From the NCBI GenBank assembly GCA_019454225.1, contig CP075370.1:1788001-1852000 (forward strand): a DNA stretch of 64,000 bases, in the 5' to 3' direction. Each line of letters starts with the position of its first letter. Within the stretch, counting starts at the first letter, position 1. The stretch comes from Paracoccaceae bacterium. GTDB lineage: Bacteria; Pseudomonadota; Alphaproteobacteria; Rhodobacterales; Rhodobacteraceae. The notes beneath the pieces were generated by a model. It did not search any database. It was given only the letters and a program-made list of their open reading frames with translations, and was not told where the DNA came from. This document shows positions 8,479-17,371 of the stretch, in pieces. The position numbers and the translations under genes are program-made.

Positions 8479-9297
8479 TCAATCGCCCAGCTTCTTGTGA
8501 ACCTCGTCCAGATCGACCTCCCCCTTCGGCATCTTGTTGCCCGGGTTGTCGAAGTCATAGCGGAACAGCTGGAAGTCGCGCTTGTAGATTTCCCACATCA
8601 GATGCATCGAAAGATCGTCGAAATAGGCCTCGACCGGATGTTCGCGCTTCGGGCCGTGGCCCTCGCTTTCGTTGAAGCGCGGGATCGTCGCCAGGTCGAC
8701 GGGATGCTTCACCTTGATTGCATCCAGCACCCCCTGCATCCCGGGATTGAACTCCTCGGTAAAGAAGATGCGGTCATAGCGTCCGCCGTTGACGATGAAG
8801 GTCGAGATATGCCCCGACATCGCCGACCAGTGGATGTCGGGTTCCATCGGCTTCTTCCAGCGGATCGTGTCGCGCACGAACAGCAGGAACCGCCGGAAGC
8901 TCGCAACCTGGTCGAAGGGCTCCTTGCCGTCCGGCCCGCCCACCTCGATCCCGTATTTCTGGGTGAGCAGCGGCACAAGGTTGCCGCGATAGCGCTTGCC
9001 GTTCCGCTGGATGCCGCAGATCTTGTCGAAGAACGACGACAGAACGCGGGTATAGGGGTTGCGGACACAGGTGAAGGCATAGGTGCGCCGCCCCTTTACC
9101 GCCTTCTCGATGGCGGCCTGGCTGCTCTCCTGCGCCCATTTGTGCAGCCCCGAGGTGGCGTCATGGATGTCGCCGTCGAAGAACCGGCCGTGATCGGAAT
9201 GGAACATGATCTGGCCGATGGTGGAACAGGCGCATTTCGGCACCACGCGGTAGATCACGCTGCCGCTCTCGGTCATCCAGGTGCCGGGAAACCCCAT
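8479..9297 (-). CDS. sulfotransferase family 2 protein (carbohydrate sulfotransferase-like)
   Basis: A 272-residue protein. PKCACSTIG (about 20-28) matches the 5'-phosphosulfate (PAPS) loop seen as PKVACT in Golgi-type carbohydrate sulfotransferases, and RNPYTRVLS (about 79-87) matches the 3'-phosphate binding motif. It probably transfers sulfate from PAPS to a surface glycan. An AAGGAG site precedes ATG 9297. It points away from the glycosyltransferase at 9450 across a 152-bp shared upstream region. Assignment to Sulfotransfer_2 is from motifs only. Confidence 0.82.
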   Translation of the reverse strand: MGFPGTWMTESGSVIYRVVPKCACSTIGQIMFHSDHGRFFDGDIHDATSGLHKWAQESSQAAIEKAVKGRRTYAFTCVRNPYTRVLSSFFDKICGIQRNGKRYRGNLVPLLTQKYGIEVGGPDGKEPFDQVASFRRFLLFVRDTIRWKKPMEPDIHWSAMSGHISTFIVNGGRYDRIFFTEEFNPGMQGVLDAIKVKHPVDLATIPRFNESEGHGPKREHPVEAYFDDLSMHLMWEIYKRDFQLFRYDFDNPGNKMPKGEVDLDEVHKKLGD

Positions 9298-9449
9298 GCC
9301 TCACGCTCCTTGCCTTCCTGCCGCCCGCGGCGGGCCACCCGCCGCATGACGCCTGCTGCACAGAAGCAAACAACTTCTGTCTTTTCAACGGCACATGAAG
9401 CACTTTACTGGAAACGACCGGGCAGGACAGGGCAGCATCGTTTCCGACC

Positions 9450-11027
9450 ATGGCAAGAATCGCCTACATCCTGCTCTGCCACAAGGATCCCGAGGGGATC
9501 ATCGCCCAGGCGCGGCGGCTGACCGCGGCGGGCGACTATGTCGCGATCCACTTCGACGGCCGCGCCCGCCCCGCCGATTACGACCGTATCCGCACGGCGC
9601 TGGAGACCAACCCCGGCGTGGCCTTCGCGCGGCGTCGCCACAGGTGCGGCTGGGGCGAATGGAGCCTCGTTGCCGCCACGCTCGAGGCGACGCGCGCCGC
9701 CGTCGATGCCTTCCCCTCGGCCACCCATTTCTACATGCTCTCGGGCGACTGCATGCCGATCAAGTCGGCCGAATACGCCCATGACTTCCTCGATCGCGAC
9801 GATGCCGACTTCATCGAGAGCTTCGATTTCTTCAAGTCGGACTGGATCAAGACCGGCATCAAGGAAGAACGGCTGATCTACCGCCACTGGTTTAACGAAC
9901 GCACCCGCAAGGCGATGTTCTATGCCTCGATGTCCTGGCAGAAGCGGCTGGGCCTGACGCGCAAGGTGCCGGCCGACATCCAGATGATGATCGGCAGCCA
10001 GTGGTGGTGCCTGCGCCGCCGCACCATCGAGGCGGTGCTCGACTTCTGCAGGCGGCGCCGCGACGTGATGCGCTTCTTCGCCACGACCTGGATCCCCGAC
10101 GAGACGTTCTTCCAGACCATCGTGCGCCACCTGGTGCCCGAGGCCGAGATACGCACCCGTACGCTCACCTTCCTGATGTTCACCGACTACGGGATGCCGG
10201 TGACCTTCTACAACGACCACTACGACCTGCTGACCTCGCAGGACTATCTGTTCGCGCGCAAGATCAGCCCCGACGCGATGGATCTGAAAAGCCGCCTGGG
10301 CCAGCTCTACGCCGCCACCGGCCTGCGCTTCCCGATCTCGAACGAGGGCCGCAGCCTGTTCCAGTTCCTGTCGGGCCGGGGCCGCATCGGCCGCCGCTTC
10401 GCCCCCCGGTTCTGGGAAACGGAATCGAGCCTCGGGCGCGAACGCACGCTGCTGATGGTGGTGTGCAAGAAGTGGCATGTCGCCAAGCGGCTGGTGGAGC
10501 GGGTCCGGCAGGAAACCAACTATCCGGCCGTGGACTACCTGTTCAACGAGGCATCGACACCGCTCCCCGACCTCGGCGGGATCGAGACGACGCTGGAAAA
10601 ACGCACCCGCCACCGCCGCGCGCTGGTGCGCATGCTGTTCGACTGGTGGCAGTCGGACCATCTGGTGATGTGCCTCGATCCCGCCTCGGTCGACCTGATG
10701 CGCGACTTCGCCAGCGACAAGGCAAAGACCCGCTTCCTGGAAATCGAGTGCGACTTCACCGAGGACTACCTCCTGGGCCACGCCCGCCGCGTCGGACTGG
10801 CCGGTGACCGCACCCCGCGCGAGGTCATCGCCCGGCTGATGCCCACCATCCGCTACGACCTGAAGTTCGAAAGCGACCGCATCCGCGACGCCGACTTCCC
10901 CGGGCTCTACCGGATGCGGCAATCCGCCGGGGTCGACGAGAACACGGTTGCCTTGTCCGCCTTCCTTGGTATCCCGGGTGACCGGGCGAGGAAGATCGCC
11001 GAAACCGAATACCTTTTCGTGGATTGA
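9450..11027 (+). CDS. Core-2/I-branching beta-1,6-N-acetylglucosaminyltransferase-like protein (GT14) with extra C-terminal domain
   Basis: A 525-residue protein. Residues 1-270 show the GT14 pattern: AYILLCHKD at the start, HFYMLSGDCMPIKS at about 93-106, GSQWWCLRR at about 182-190 and IPDETFFQT at about 215-223. The roughly 240-residue C-terminal part resembles the uncharacterised domain (DUF5928 type) often fused to these enzymes in Rhodobacterales; this is from memory of the family. It likely adds branching GlcNAc-type sugars to a surface polysaccharide. No strong ribosome-binding site precedes ATG 9450. Confidence 0.82.
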   Translation: MARIAYILLCHKDPEGIIAQARRLTAAGDYVAIHFDGRARPADYDRIRTALETNPGVAFARRRHRCGWGEWSLVAATLEATRAAVDAFPSATHFYMLSGDCMPIKSAEYAHDFLDRDDADFIESFDFFKSDWIKTGIKEERLIYRHWFNERTRKAMFYASMSWQKRLGLTRKVPADIQMMIGSQWWCLRRRTIEAVLDFCRRRRDVMRFFATTWIPDETFFQTIVRHLVPEAEIRTRTLTFLMFTDYGMPVTFYNDHYDLLTSQDYLFARKISPDAMDLKSRLGQLYAATGLRFPISNEGRSLFQFLSGRGRIGRRFAPRFWETESSLGRERTLLMVVCKKWHVAKRLVERVRQETNYPAVDYLFNEASTPLPDLGGIETTLEKRTRHRRALVRMLFDWWQSDHLVMCLDPASVDLMRDFASDKAKTRFLEIECDFTEDYLLGHARRVGLAGDRTPREVIARLMPTIRYDLKFESDRIRDADFPGLYRMRQSAGVDENTVALSAFLGIPGDRARKIAETEYLFVD

Positions 11028-11031
11028 CGCC

Positions 11032-11415
11032 ATGGCCTATGCCTATGACCCGACAAACGTCTTCGCCCGCATCCTGCGCGGCGAAATCCCCAACCGCACC
11101 GTGGTCGAGACGGCCCACACGCTCGCCTTCCACGACATCCGCCCGCAGGCCCCGGTGCATGTGCTGGTGATCCCCAAGGGCCCCTACGTGGCCTTCGACC
11201 ATTTCGCCGCCGAGGCGACGGCCGAGGAGATCGCCGATTTCCATCGCGTCGCGGCGCAGGTCTGCGCGATGGCGGGGGTCTCGCCGGGCGAGGGCGGCGG
11301 CGGCTTCCGCACGATCTCGAACGCGGGCGAGGCCGGGGTGCAGGAGGTGCCGCATTACCACCTGCATATCCTCGGGGGCCGCAACCTCGGGCGGATGCTG
11401 CCGGACCCCTCCTGA
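11032..11415 (+). CDS. HIT family nucleotide-binding protein (HINT-like)
   Basis: A 127-residue protein of the histidine-triad superfamily, which hydrolyses nucleoside phosphoramidates or similar substrates. The triad motif HYHLHILGG (residues 108-116) and the N-terminal FARILRGEIPNR segment are both typical of HINT. ATG 11032 lies 4 bp after the glycosyltransferase stop, so it is probably co-transcribed, although the functions look unrelated. The exact physiological substrate of bacterial HINT proteins is uncertain. Confidence 0.92.
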   Translation: MAYAYDPTNVFARILRGEIPNRTVVETAHTLAFHDIRPQAPVHVLVIPKGPYVAFDHFAAEATAEEIADFHRVAAQVCAMAGVSPGEGGGGFRTISNAGEAGVQEVPHYHLHILGGRNLGRMLPDPS

Positions 11416-11514
11416 CCGGCGCGGCGGTGTCCGCAGGCACCCGGCCGAAACCGCAGGGTCCGGGTCGCGCGCGGCGGGGCGGCAGGGCAGGGTGGCCGGA
11501 CAAGGAGACCCGCC

Positions 11515-11979
11515 ATGACCATCCGCTTCCTGCCGATCCCCACCGGAACCGTCCGCAACTGGCGCGCCGGTGCCCTCGATGCCAACGGCCAGCCGCCGGA
11601 ACGCCATCTGGCCCGGGGCGGCGGCAATCCCTGCCGCCACTGCCTTGGCATGGTGCCCGAGGATGCCCCGATGCTGGTGCTGGCGCACCGCCCCTTTCCG
11701 GCACCCCAGCCCTATGCCGAGGTCGGCCCGATCTTCCTCTGCGCCGATGATTGCGCCGCGGGGGGCGGGGCGGGGATGCCCGCGATGCTGGCCTCGCCCG
11801 ACTACATCCTGCGCGGCTATGGCGCGGATGACCGCATCGTCTATGGAACCGGCGCCGTGGTCGCCACGCCCGATATCCCGGCGCGCGCTGCCGCCCTGCT
11901 GGACGATCCGCGCGTTGCCTACCTGCATGTGCGTTCGGCCCGGAACAACTGCTACCAGTGCCGGATCGAGCGCGCCTGA
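11515..11979 (+). CDS. DUF1203 domain-containing protein
   Basis: A 154-residue protein with the features of DUF1203: an early PCRHCL segment, LAHRPF, YAEVGPIFLCADDC in the middle and a C-terminal CYQC. The several cysteines (in pairs CRHC and CYQC) could bind a metal, but this has not been shown for the family. An AAGGAG site stands just upstream of ATG 11515. The function is unknown. It converges on the Slam-like gene with a 21-bp gap. Confidence 0.8.
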   Translation: MTIRFLPIPTGTVRNWRAGALDANGQPPERHLARGGGNPCRHCLGMVPEDAPMLVLAHRPFPAPQPYAEVGPIFLCADDCAAGGGAGMPAMLASPDYILRGYGADDRIVYGTGAVVATPDIPARAAALLDDPRVAYLHVRSARNNCYQCRIERA

Positions 11980-12000
11980 GCCCGCCCCGCCGCCCTGCCG

Positions 12001-13401
12001 TCAGAAACTGGCGTTCAGCCCCAGCGATATGCCGCTGCGCCGCGTGTCGAAGCGGCTGACGTTGGAATCGGTGCGCCCGTGGCTGATCGTCAGCCGCGGC
12101 TCGAACGCGCCCACCGCGTATTTCGGGAAGGTCGCGGTCAGTGCTGCGTTCACGCTGCGGTCCTGCCGCCCGCCGGGCACCACGATGAAGCCCACCATGT
12201 AGTCGGGAAACCGCGTCTCGGCATAGCCGGCCTGAAGCGCGATCATCGCCGGTCCCAGCGGCTGCCCGAAGGAATAGCTCACGTCGAGGCCCAGCGTCTC
12301 CGAACTGCGCCCGGCGATCGGCGTGTCATAGCGGCTGACATAGACCCGCGTGGTCAGCTGGCCGCCATCATCGCCGATCAGCCGCCGCAGGCCCAGCGAC
12401 AGGCTCTTGGCCCAGGCCGGATCGGTCTGGCTGCCCTGTGCCCCGCGCCGTTCGATGGCAAAGCCCGCGTCCACCCCGGTCGCGTTGCCGATCCCGCGCA
12501 TCACCGCGCCGTCCAGCCGCGCATAGCGATAGGCCGTGTCGCGGCCGTTGATCTGCACGCCCGCCGTCAGCCCGGCCTGCGCCATCCATGGCGAACCCTC
12601 GGGCCGCCAGGTGCGGCGCAACCCCACCTCGACACGCCCCGAATCGAAACTGCGCGGGTCGAGGTCCGGCACCCGGGCCCGCGCCGCGCTGGACAGGTCG
12701 ACGCGCCGCCAGTCAACCGACAGCCCGACCCTCAGGTTCTGCACCTCGGGCAGTCGATAGCCGATCCCCGCCCGCAGATGCGACACGACGCCCGGCAGCG
12801 CCTGCCCGTCCGGGCTCAGCCACCCGACCACCGGAACGCCGTCGATGATGTTGAACTCGGACGATGCGCCATCGTTCACGTTGTCGGTCGGGATCGCGGA
12901 AAAGCCGAAACTCACGTCCACCGGGTTGGCCGCGCGCACCGCCGACAGTTCGCGCAGGCGCTCGGTGCGGCTGACCTCGGCCGGGGCGGCGAGGGCCGAC
13001 CTGTGCAGCCAGTATTGCGCCACCGAATGACGCCCGTCGTTCCAGGCCACCAGCGCCGCCAGCCGTGCCGCCTGGTGCCGCTGTTCGCGGCTGCGCGCGT
13101 GGCGGAACGCCAGCCGCGCCTCGCCCCGCGCCGAGGCAAGGTCGCCCATCTCCATCAGCGCGCGCGCCAGCAGGAACCGCGCGAAGGGGTCGGCGGCGTC
13201 CTTGGCCAGCATCTGCCGCGCGATGTCCGCCGCCACGTCGGGCCGCGCCGCCTCGATGGCGGCGATCCCCATCGCCCGCGCCTCCTCGACCGACAGGAAA
13301 CGCCCCTCGGCGGTGCCGGGCGCCGGTCCGGCACCCGATGCCGCCGCCATCCCCACCGCCGCGATGACCGCCAGGGCGCGAAGGATCCGCCGCGCCCCCA
13401 T
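12001..13401 (-). CDS. surface lipoprotein assembly modifier (Slam)-like outer-membrane protein
   Basis: A 466-residue protein with an N-terminal signal-like segment (about 1-25), a TPR-like helical region (about 35-150) and a C-terminal half full of alternating hydrophobic strands ending in phenylalanine (SLGLNASF), the usual outer-membrane barrel signature. This order matches Slam proteins (TPR plus DUF560 barrel), which move lipoproteins such as TbpB to the cell surface. ATG 13401 lies 2 bp after the stop of a TbpB-like lipoprotein gene, which supports the pairing. The start was chosen for the signal peptide; upstream sequence belongs to the lipoprotein gene. Confidence 0.82.
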   Translation of the reverse strand: MGARRILRALAVIAAVGMAAASGAGPAPGTAEGRFLSVEEARAMGIAAIEAARPDVAADIARQMLAKDAADPFARFLLARALMEMGDLASARGEARLAFRHARSREQRHQAARLAALVAWNDGRHSVAQYWLHRSALAAPAEVSRTERLRELSAVRAANPVDVSFGFSAIPTDNVNDGASSEFNIIDGVPVVGWLSPDGQALPGVVSHLRAGIGYRLPEVQNLRVGLSVDWRRVDLSSAARARVPDLDPRSFDSGRVEVGLRRTWRPEGSPWMAQAGLTAGVQINGRDTAYRYARLDGAVMRGIGNATGVDAGFAIERRGAQGSQTDPAWAKSLSLGLRRLIGDDGGQLTTRVYVSRYDTPIAGRSSETLGLDVSYSFGQPLGPAMIALQAGYAETRFPDYMVGFIVVPGGRQDRSVNAALTATFPKYAVGAFEPRLTISHGRTDSNVSRFDTRRSGISLGLNASF

Positions 13402-13403
13402 CG

Positions 13404-14426
13404 TCAGGGATTGGTAAAGTCCGGCCGCACCTGCGAGCAGATGGCCGGGGCGCCCGCTGCGCCGCATTGCTGCAGCACGAACAGCCCGTGTTCCAGCCCG
13501 CCCTGGATCTCGTCGCCCGGGTCGGTATCCACCGGGCGCGGCCCGCTACCCCAGAAGATCCGCGTCAGCGCCACCGCACCGGCCACCCCATCTGCGCCGG
13601 TGCCGCCGAACACGCCGCCATAGTCGCCCACCTTGGGCATGTTCGGATCGTCGTTCACCCAGCGTTCGGTCTCGCCCAGGAAGGTGCCGTTCGGCTGGAT
13701 GTCGGCGGGCGTCAGGATCACCGACTGCAGGCTGAACCCGTAGTCGATCAGGATCCGGTTGTAGATCGCGCCGTTCACGCTGTTGTCGCTGAAGTTCGCG
13801 TTGATGAAGATGTCGCCCCCCACGCGGGCCGGCTGCCCGGGGATGACCTCGGGCGCGGTTCCGGGAGCGACCGGCAGGATCTCTCCGGGCCGCGGGGCGG
13901 CGATGTTCGTCATCCCGGCATAGCTTCCGGCATAGCTCACCTGGCCCGAACCCGGCGCGCCGGTGCCCACGGGCGCGCTGTACTCGCCCGTGCGGCCATA
14001 GGATGCGCCCTGGAACACCTTGTTGAACTGCCCGCCATCGGCGCCCAGAACCCCGGTCACGCTGCCGCCGGTGGTCGGGATCGTGCTGGCCAGGCCGACG
14101 AACATGCGGTCCAGCGGGTCTTCCTGTACCGCGTAGGCGCGGTAGCCGGGCATGTCCAGCGCCGCGCGGCGCGTCCAGGTCGCGGTCACCGGCGTCGTAT
14201 CCAGCGCCTGCATGGTGATGCGGAACGTGTCGGTGTCGGCGTCATAGGCGACCGACTTCATGTTGGCGGCCAGCACCTCGGCCACCACCACCGGGTCGGT
14301 GGGCTGCGGGTCGGTGGGGTCTGTCGGATCGGTGGGATCCGTCGGGTCGGTTCCCCCCGCGAACGGATTCCCGTCACATGCCGCAAGCAGCATCAGCGCC
14401 AGGGGCGCAAGCGTCATCAATCTCAT
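13404..14426 (-). CDS. TbpB-like surface lipoprotein, probable Slam substrate
   Basis: A 340-residue lipoprotein. The signal peptide ends in the lipobox LAAC with Cys17 as lipidation site. A Pro-Thr-Asp repeat linker (about 26-44, four tandem PTD units) would lift the domain from the membrane. The rest is Gly/Thr-rich, and YGGVFGGTGADGVAGAV at about 269-285 matches the barrel motif of transferrin-binding-protein-B-like domains. Cys321 and Cys330 may form a disulfide. It is first in a two-gene operon with the Slam-like exporter. The ligand is unknown; transferrin itself is unlikely in an environmental bacterium. Confidence 0.78.
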   Translation of the reverse strand: MRLMTLAPLALMLLAACDGNPFAGGTDPTDPTDPTDPTDPQPTDPVVVAEVLAANMKSVAYDADTDTFRITMQALDTTPVTATWTRRAALDMPGYRAYAVQEDPLDRMFVGLASTIPTTGGSVTGVLGADGGQFNKVFQGASYGRTGEYSAPVGTGAPGSGQVSYAGSYAGMTNIAAPRPGEILPVAPGTAPEVIPGQPARVGGDIFINANFSDNSVNGAIYNRILIDYGFSLQSVILTPADIQPNGTFLGETERWVNDDPNMPKVGDYGGVFGGTGADGVAGAVALTRIFWGSGPRPVDTDPGDEIQGGLEHGLFVLQQCGAAGAPAICSQVRPDFTNP

Positions 14427-14617
14427 GGTCACTGCTCGCCATGTTATGTTCGTTTTGCGGCCACGCTGCCTGCATGAGCGGAATCTGTCAATCTTTTCCG
14501 CCCCCTCGGCTGCCCGGTCCGTCCGGATGATGCAGGAATGTCGCGCGCCCTTGCCGCCCGCACCCCCCATGTCGTAGTCTCATCCGGTCCACCCCCCACA
14601 TCTAGCCGGAGGCGCCC

Positions 14618-15520
14618 ATGCTCACCCCCGACCAAGAGGCCGAGATCGCATCCTCGCGCGCCGCGCCACGCCCCACGCTGCGCGCCGTCTCGCCGGGGAT
14701 GGAGGCGCATCTCTACATCCCCCATCCGGTGCTGGACCACGGCTTTGTCCGGGTGGTCGACTACATGGGCGACGATGCCGCCATCGTGCAGGCCGCCCGG
14801 GTGTCCTATGGCGCGGGCACCCGGCACGTGCAGAACGACGAGGGGCTGATCCGCTACCTGATGCGGCACTGGCACTCGACCCCCTTCGAGATGTGCGAGG
14901 TCAAGCTTCATGTGAAGCTGCCGGTCTTCGTGGCCCGGCAGTGGATCCGGCACCGCACCGCCAACGTCAACGAATACTCGGCCCGCTATTCGATCCTTGA
15001 CCGCGAATTCTACATCCCCGCGCCGGAACAGCTGGCCGCGCAGTCCACCGTCAACAACCAGGGCCGGGGCGAGGTGCTGTCGGGCGCCGAATCCGCGCGG
15101 GTGCTGGCGATGCTCAAGTCCGATGCCGCCCAGATGTACGACCATTACGAAGCGATGCTGTCGCAGGACGGCCAGCAGGGCCTTGCGCGCGAACTCGCGC
15201 GGATGAACCTGCCGATGAACATCTATACCCAGTGGTACTGGAAGACCGACCTCCACAACCTGTTCCATTTCCTGCGCCTGCGCGCCGATGCCCACGCGCA
15301 ATACGAAATCCGCGTCTACGCCGAGGCGATCGCGGCCACCGTGCGCGATTGGGTGCCCCTGGCCTTCGCGGCGTTCGAGGATTACCGGATGGGCGGGGTG
15401 AACCTGTCGGCCAAGGCCGTGGCGGTGCTGAAACGACGGCTGGCGGGCGAGGTGGTAACGCAGGAAGAGTCCGGCATGAGCAAGGGCGAGTGGCGGGAGT
15501 TTGTGGGGGTTTGGGGGTGA
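14618..15520 (+). CDS. thyX: FAD-dependent thymidylate synthase
   Basis: A 300-residue flavin-dependent thymidylate synthase that makes dTMP from dUMP using methylene-tetrahydrofolate, FAD and NADPH. The ThyX motif [14 protein letters not shown] is at residues 111-124. A GCCGGAGGCGCCC leader provides the ribosome-binding site. The family is usually 220-300 residues, so this is at the long end with an N-terminal extension of about 30 residues. Its TGA is shared with the GTG start of an AT-rich foreign gene. No thyA is visible in the window. Confidence 0.93.
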   Translation: MLTPDQEAEIASSRAAPRPTLRAVSPGMEAHLYIPHPVLDHGFVRVVDYMGDDAAIVQAARVSYGAGTRHVQNDEGLIRYLMRHWHSTPFEMCEVKLHVKLPVFVARQWIRHRTANVNEYSARYSILDREFYIPAPEQLAAQSTVNNQGRGEVLSGAESARVLAMLKSDAAQMYDHYEAMLSQDGQQGLARELARMNLPMNIYTQWYWKTDLHNLFHFLRLRADAHAQYEIRVYAEAIAATVRDWVPLAFAAFEDYRMGGVNLSAKAVAVLKRRLAGEVVTQEESGMSKGEWREFVGVWG

Positions 15521-16107
15521 ATGGTTTCTGGGATAAGGTAGCCGATTGGGTAGGAAGTATAGCCAAGCCATGGCACATTTTTTTTATTGTCGCCCTTGGT
15601 TCAGGCGCATTCTTGACTGATCTATTTGGAATTTCAACCCACTTTGGCCTTGTTGACCAAGTAGCAAGCTTTAAGTTGTTGTTTGCGATCACGTTCTGGG
15701 TAAGTTCAGCAATCTTGGCGCTGAATTTGCTTTTGAATTTGCTGGGTTGGGCTTCTGGTCGCATTAGGAGAATTGCTAAAAATGTGTCGGCATCAAGAGT
15801 TGATCTTTCAATTGAGGCTCGCGTTATCTTAGGCTTTGTGCATTCGTGCGCGCCTGACTACGTTCAGCTATTGCGTGAGCATCCAAGCGTTAGAGAGTTA
15901 CGTCGGCACAATTTTATAGAATCACATCCTGCTGTGATTTCTACCACTGAATACTCACGCTATATACTTACTGAAGCAGGTATGTCCGCCTTAACTAACT
16001 CTGACATTGCAAGATTTTCCAAACTTCCTGAAAATGATCAGATACAATTCCTACAAGAGGTTTCAGGTCTGACTATCCAGCGGTATCAGACTAGAAGTTG
16101 GAGCTGA
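15517..16107 (+). CDS. AT-rich foreign membrane protein, candidate superinfection-exclusion (SieB-like) protein
   Basis: A 196-residue protein starting at GTG 15517, overlapping the thyX stop in GTGA. Two hydrophobic segments at about 19-37 and 52-77 are followed by a cytoplasmic part of about 115 residues ([16 protein letters not shown] ... [11 protein letters not shown]-like pattern). This resembles phage SieB-family proteins, which stop superinfecting phage; the match is by layout and pattern, not a search. Two counted 60-base lines are 43-45% G+C, far below the neighbours, so it is probably acquired. An eight-T run at 15578-15585 lies inside the first membrane segment. Confidence 0.5.
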   Translation: MNGFWDKVADWVGSIAKPWHIFFIVALGSGAFLTDLFGISTHFGLVDQVASFKLLFAITFWVSSAILALNLLLNLLGWASGRIRRIAKNVSASRVDLSIEARVILGFVHSCAPDYVQLLREHPSVRELRRHNFIESHPAVISTTEYSRYILTEAGMSALTNSDIARFSKLPENDQIQFLQEVSGLTIQRYQTRSWS

Positions 16108-16121
16108 AGCAAGGCCCGTAG

Positions 16122-16142
16122 GGTGCGCATTCATGGCGCACC
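16122..16142. repeat. perfect 7-bp hairpin after the foreign gene
   Basis: GGTGCGC and GCGCACC flank a 7-base loop, 15 bp after the stop of the AT-rich gene. No T run follows, so it is a weak terminator candidate. It may instead be a dispersed intergenic repeat of this genus. Confidence 0.4.
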
Positions 16143-16323
16143 GTTCGCCCGCGCAACCTCTTCCCGCACGCGCCGTGTGGCGGCGGAACAACCGGTCGCT
16201 GCGAAACCGGGCCGATGCGCGGACGGCCGTCAATTCCTGAAACGCATGGAGCGCGTCAATTCCGGACGGAAAAGACGGCAGGTGCCCCAGCCCCGCGATC
16301 AATGCGGGGCCGCCGCCCGCCCG

Positions 16324-16704
16324 TCAAAGCGACTTCGCCGCCGTCTTGAAATTCGCCTCGACCTTCTGGAAATCGACGAGGATCTTCGAGATCTCCTTGC
16401 CCTTCGGCGTCCTGTCCCCGACCTCGACCACGATATCCATCATCGCCTTGCGGATGCCGTCCATGTCGCCCTTGACCGCGTCGATGTAGGTCTGCACATC
16501 CTTGCCGCTGTCGGGCATGTCCCTGGTGATCTTGTCAAAGGCCATCTCGAGCTTCTGGAAATCCACCAGCAGCGTCTTCAGGTCCTTGCCCGCGCCGCCT
16601 TTCTGGCCGCCGATCTCCGACACGAGATAGATCATCCCCTTCCGGGCATGGACCATCGCCGATCCGATTGCGGCGGCCTTCTTCTTCGGGTCATTCGCGG
16701 CCAT
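16324..16704 (-). CDS. hypothetical protein with internal tandem duplication
   Basis: A 126-residue, Lys-rich, probably cytoplasmic protein of unknown function. Two halves of about 63 residues align. RKGMIYLVSEIG (about 21-32) pairs with RKAMMDIVVEVG (about 85-96), and KTLLVDFQKLEMAF (about 43-56) pairs with SKILVDFQKVEANF (about 106-119). This implies a repeated helical unit formed by tandem duplication. ATG 16704 has only a weak upstream site. Non-coding DNA flanks it: 216 bp downstream (with hairpins) and 253 bp upstream. No recognisable partner gene is adjacent. Confidence 0.65.
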   Translation of the reverse strand: MAANDPKKKAAAIGSAMVHARKGMIYLVSEIGGQKGGAGKDLKTLLVDFQKLEMAFDKITRDMPDSGKDVQTYIDAVKGDMDGIRKAMMDIVVEVGDRTPKGKEISKILVDFQKVEANFKTAAKSL

Positions 16705-16957
16705 CAGAAACCTCCGTCACCTGGCATAACAAAAAACCACCTGAACGGGAAATGGCGAGGCCATCGAACCGCAATGGTGGAACCCCGGACCAGATATGTG
16801 GCCCGGATTCACCTTTGACCGATTCTCCTTTCCGATCAAGGGTTCCGGGCTGTGGCCACCCGCATGCGGCGGGCCGTGCCCGGCGGCGGCGCCCGGGTGC
16901 GTCGGCCCTGTCCGCCCGTGTCGGCCGTGCTAGATGCAGCCGAAAGGAGCCGCCGCC

Positions 16958-17368
16958 ATGCAGATCGCCACCCTCTACCTCGCCACCGCCGCCACCTTCC
17001 TGATCCTCGATGCGATCATGCTGACGACGGTGATGAAGCCGCTCTTCACCCGCCACATCGGGCCGCTGATGCTGGAGGATATCCGGCTGGCGGCGGCGGC
17101 GGCCTTCTACCTCGCCTATGTGGCGGGCCTCGTCTATCTGGCGGCCTGGCCTGCGCTGCGGGACGGGACCTCGGTCGTGATCCCGGCGGCGGTGATCGGG
17201 GCGATGGCCTATGGCACCTACGAGTTCACCAGCTATGCCATCATGAAGGACTGGCACCCCGCGATGGTGGCGGCCGATGTGGCCTGGGGGACGGTGCTGA
17301 CGGCGGTGTCGGCCTGGGCCGGCGTGGCGGTGGCGCGGGGGCTTTTCGGGGGCGCCGGAACGTCCTAG
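16958..17368 (+). CDS. DUF2177 family membrane protein
   Basis: A 136-residue inner-membrane protein with four hydrophobic segments. It shows the DUF2177 pattern: FLILDAIMLTTVMKPLF near the start, RLAAAAAFYLAYVAGLVYL in the middle and AYGTYEFTSYAIMKDW followed by VAADVAWGTVLT at the end. The start at 16958 follows AAAGGAGCCGCCGCC; an in-frame ATG 24 bp upstream lacks spacing. The function of the family is unknown. The gene is followed directly by an 11-bp tandem repeat. Confidence 0.85.
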   Translation: MQIATLYLATAATFLILDAIMLTTVMKPLFTRHIGPLMLEDIRLAAAAAFYLAYVAGLVYLAAWPALRDGTSVVIPAAVIGAMAYGTYEFTSYAIMKDWHPAMVAADVAWGTVLTAVSAWAGVAVARGLFGGAGTS

Positions 17369-17371
17369 AAC

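Noticed and set aside
14427-14617. Fur box in the region between the TbpB-like gene and thyX
   Set aside because: No clear 19-bp AT-rich inverted repeat was found, so iron control cannot be claimed.
16291-16309. CCCCGC/GCGGGG hairpin near the end of the duplicated-unit gene
   Set aside because: Stem is only 6 bp with a 7-base loop and no T run on the relevant strand, so it was not listed as a terminator.
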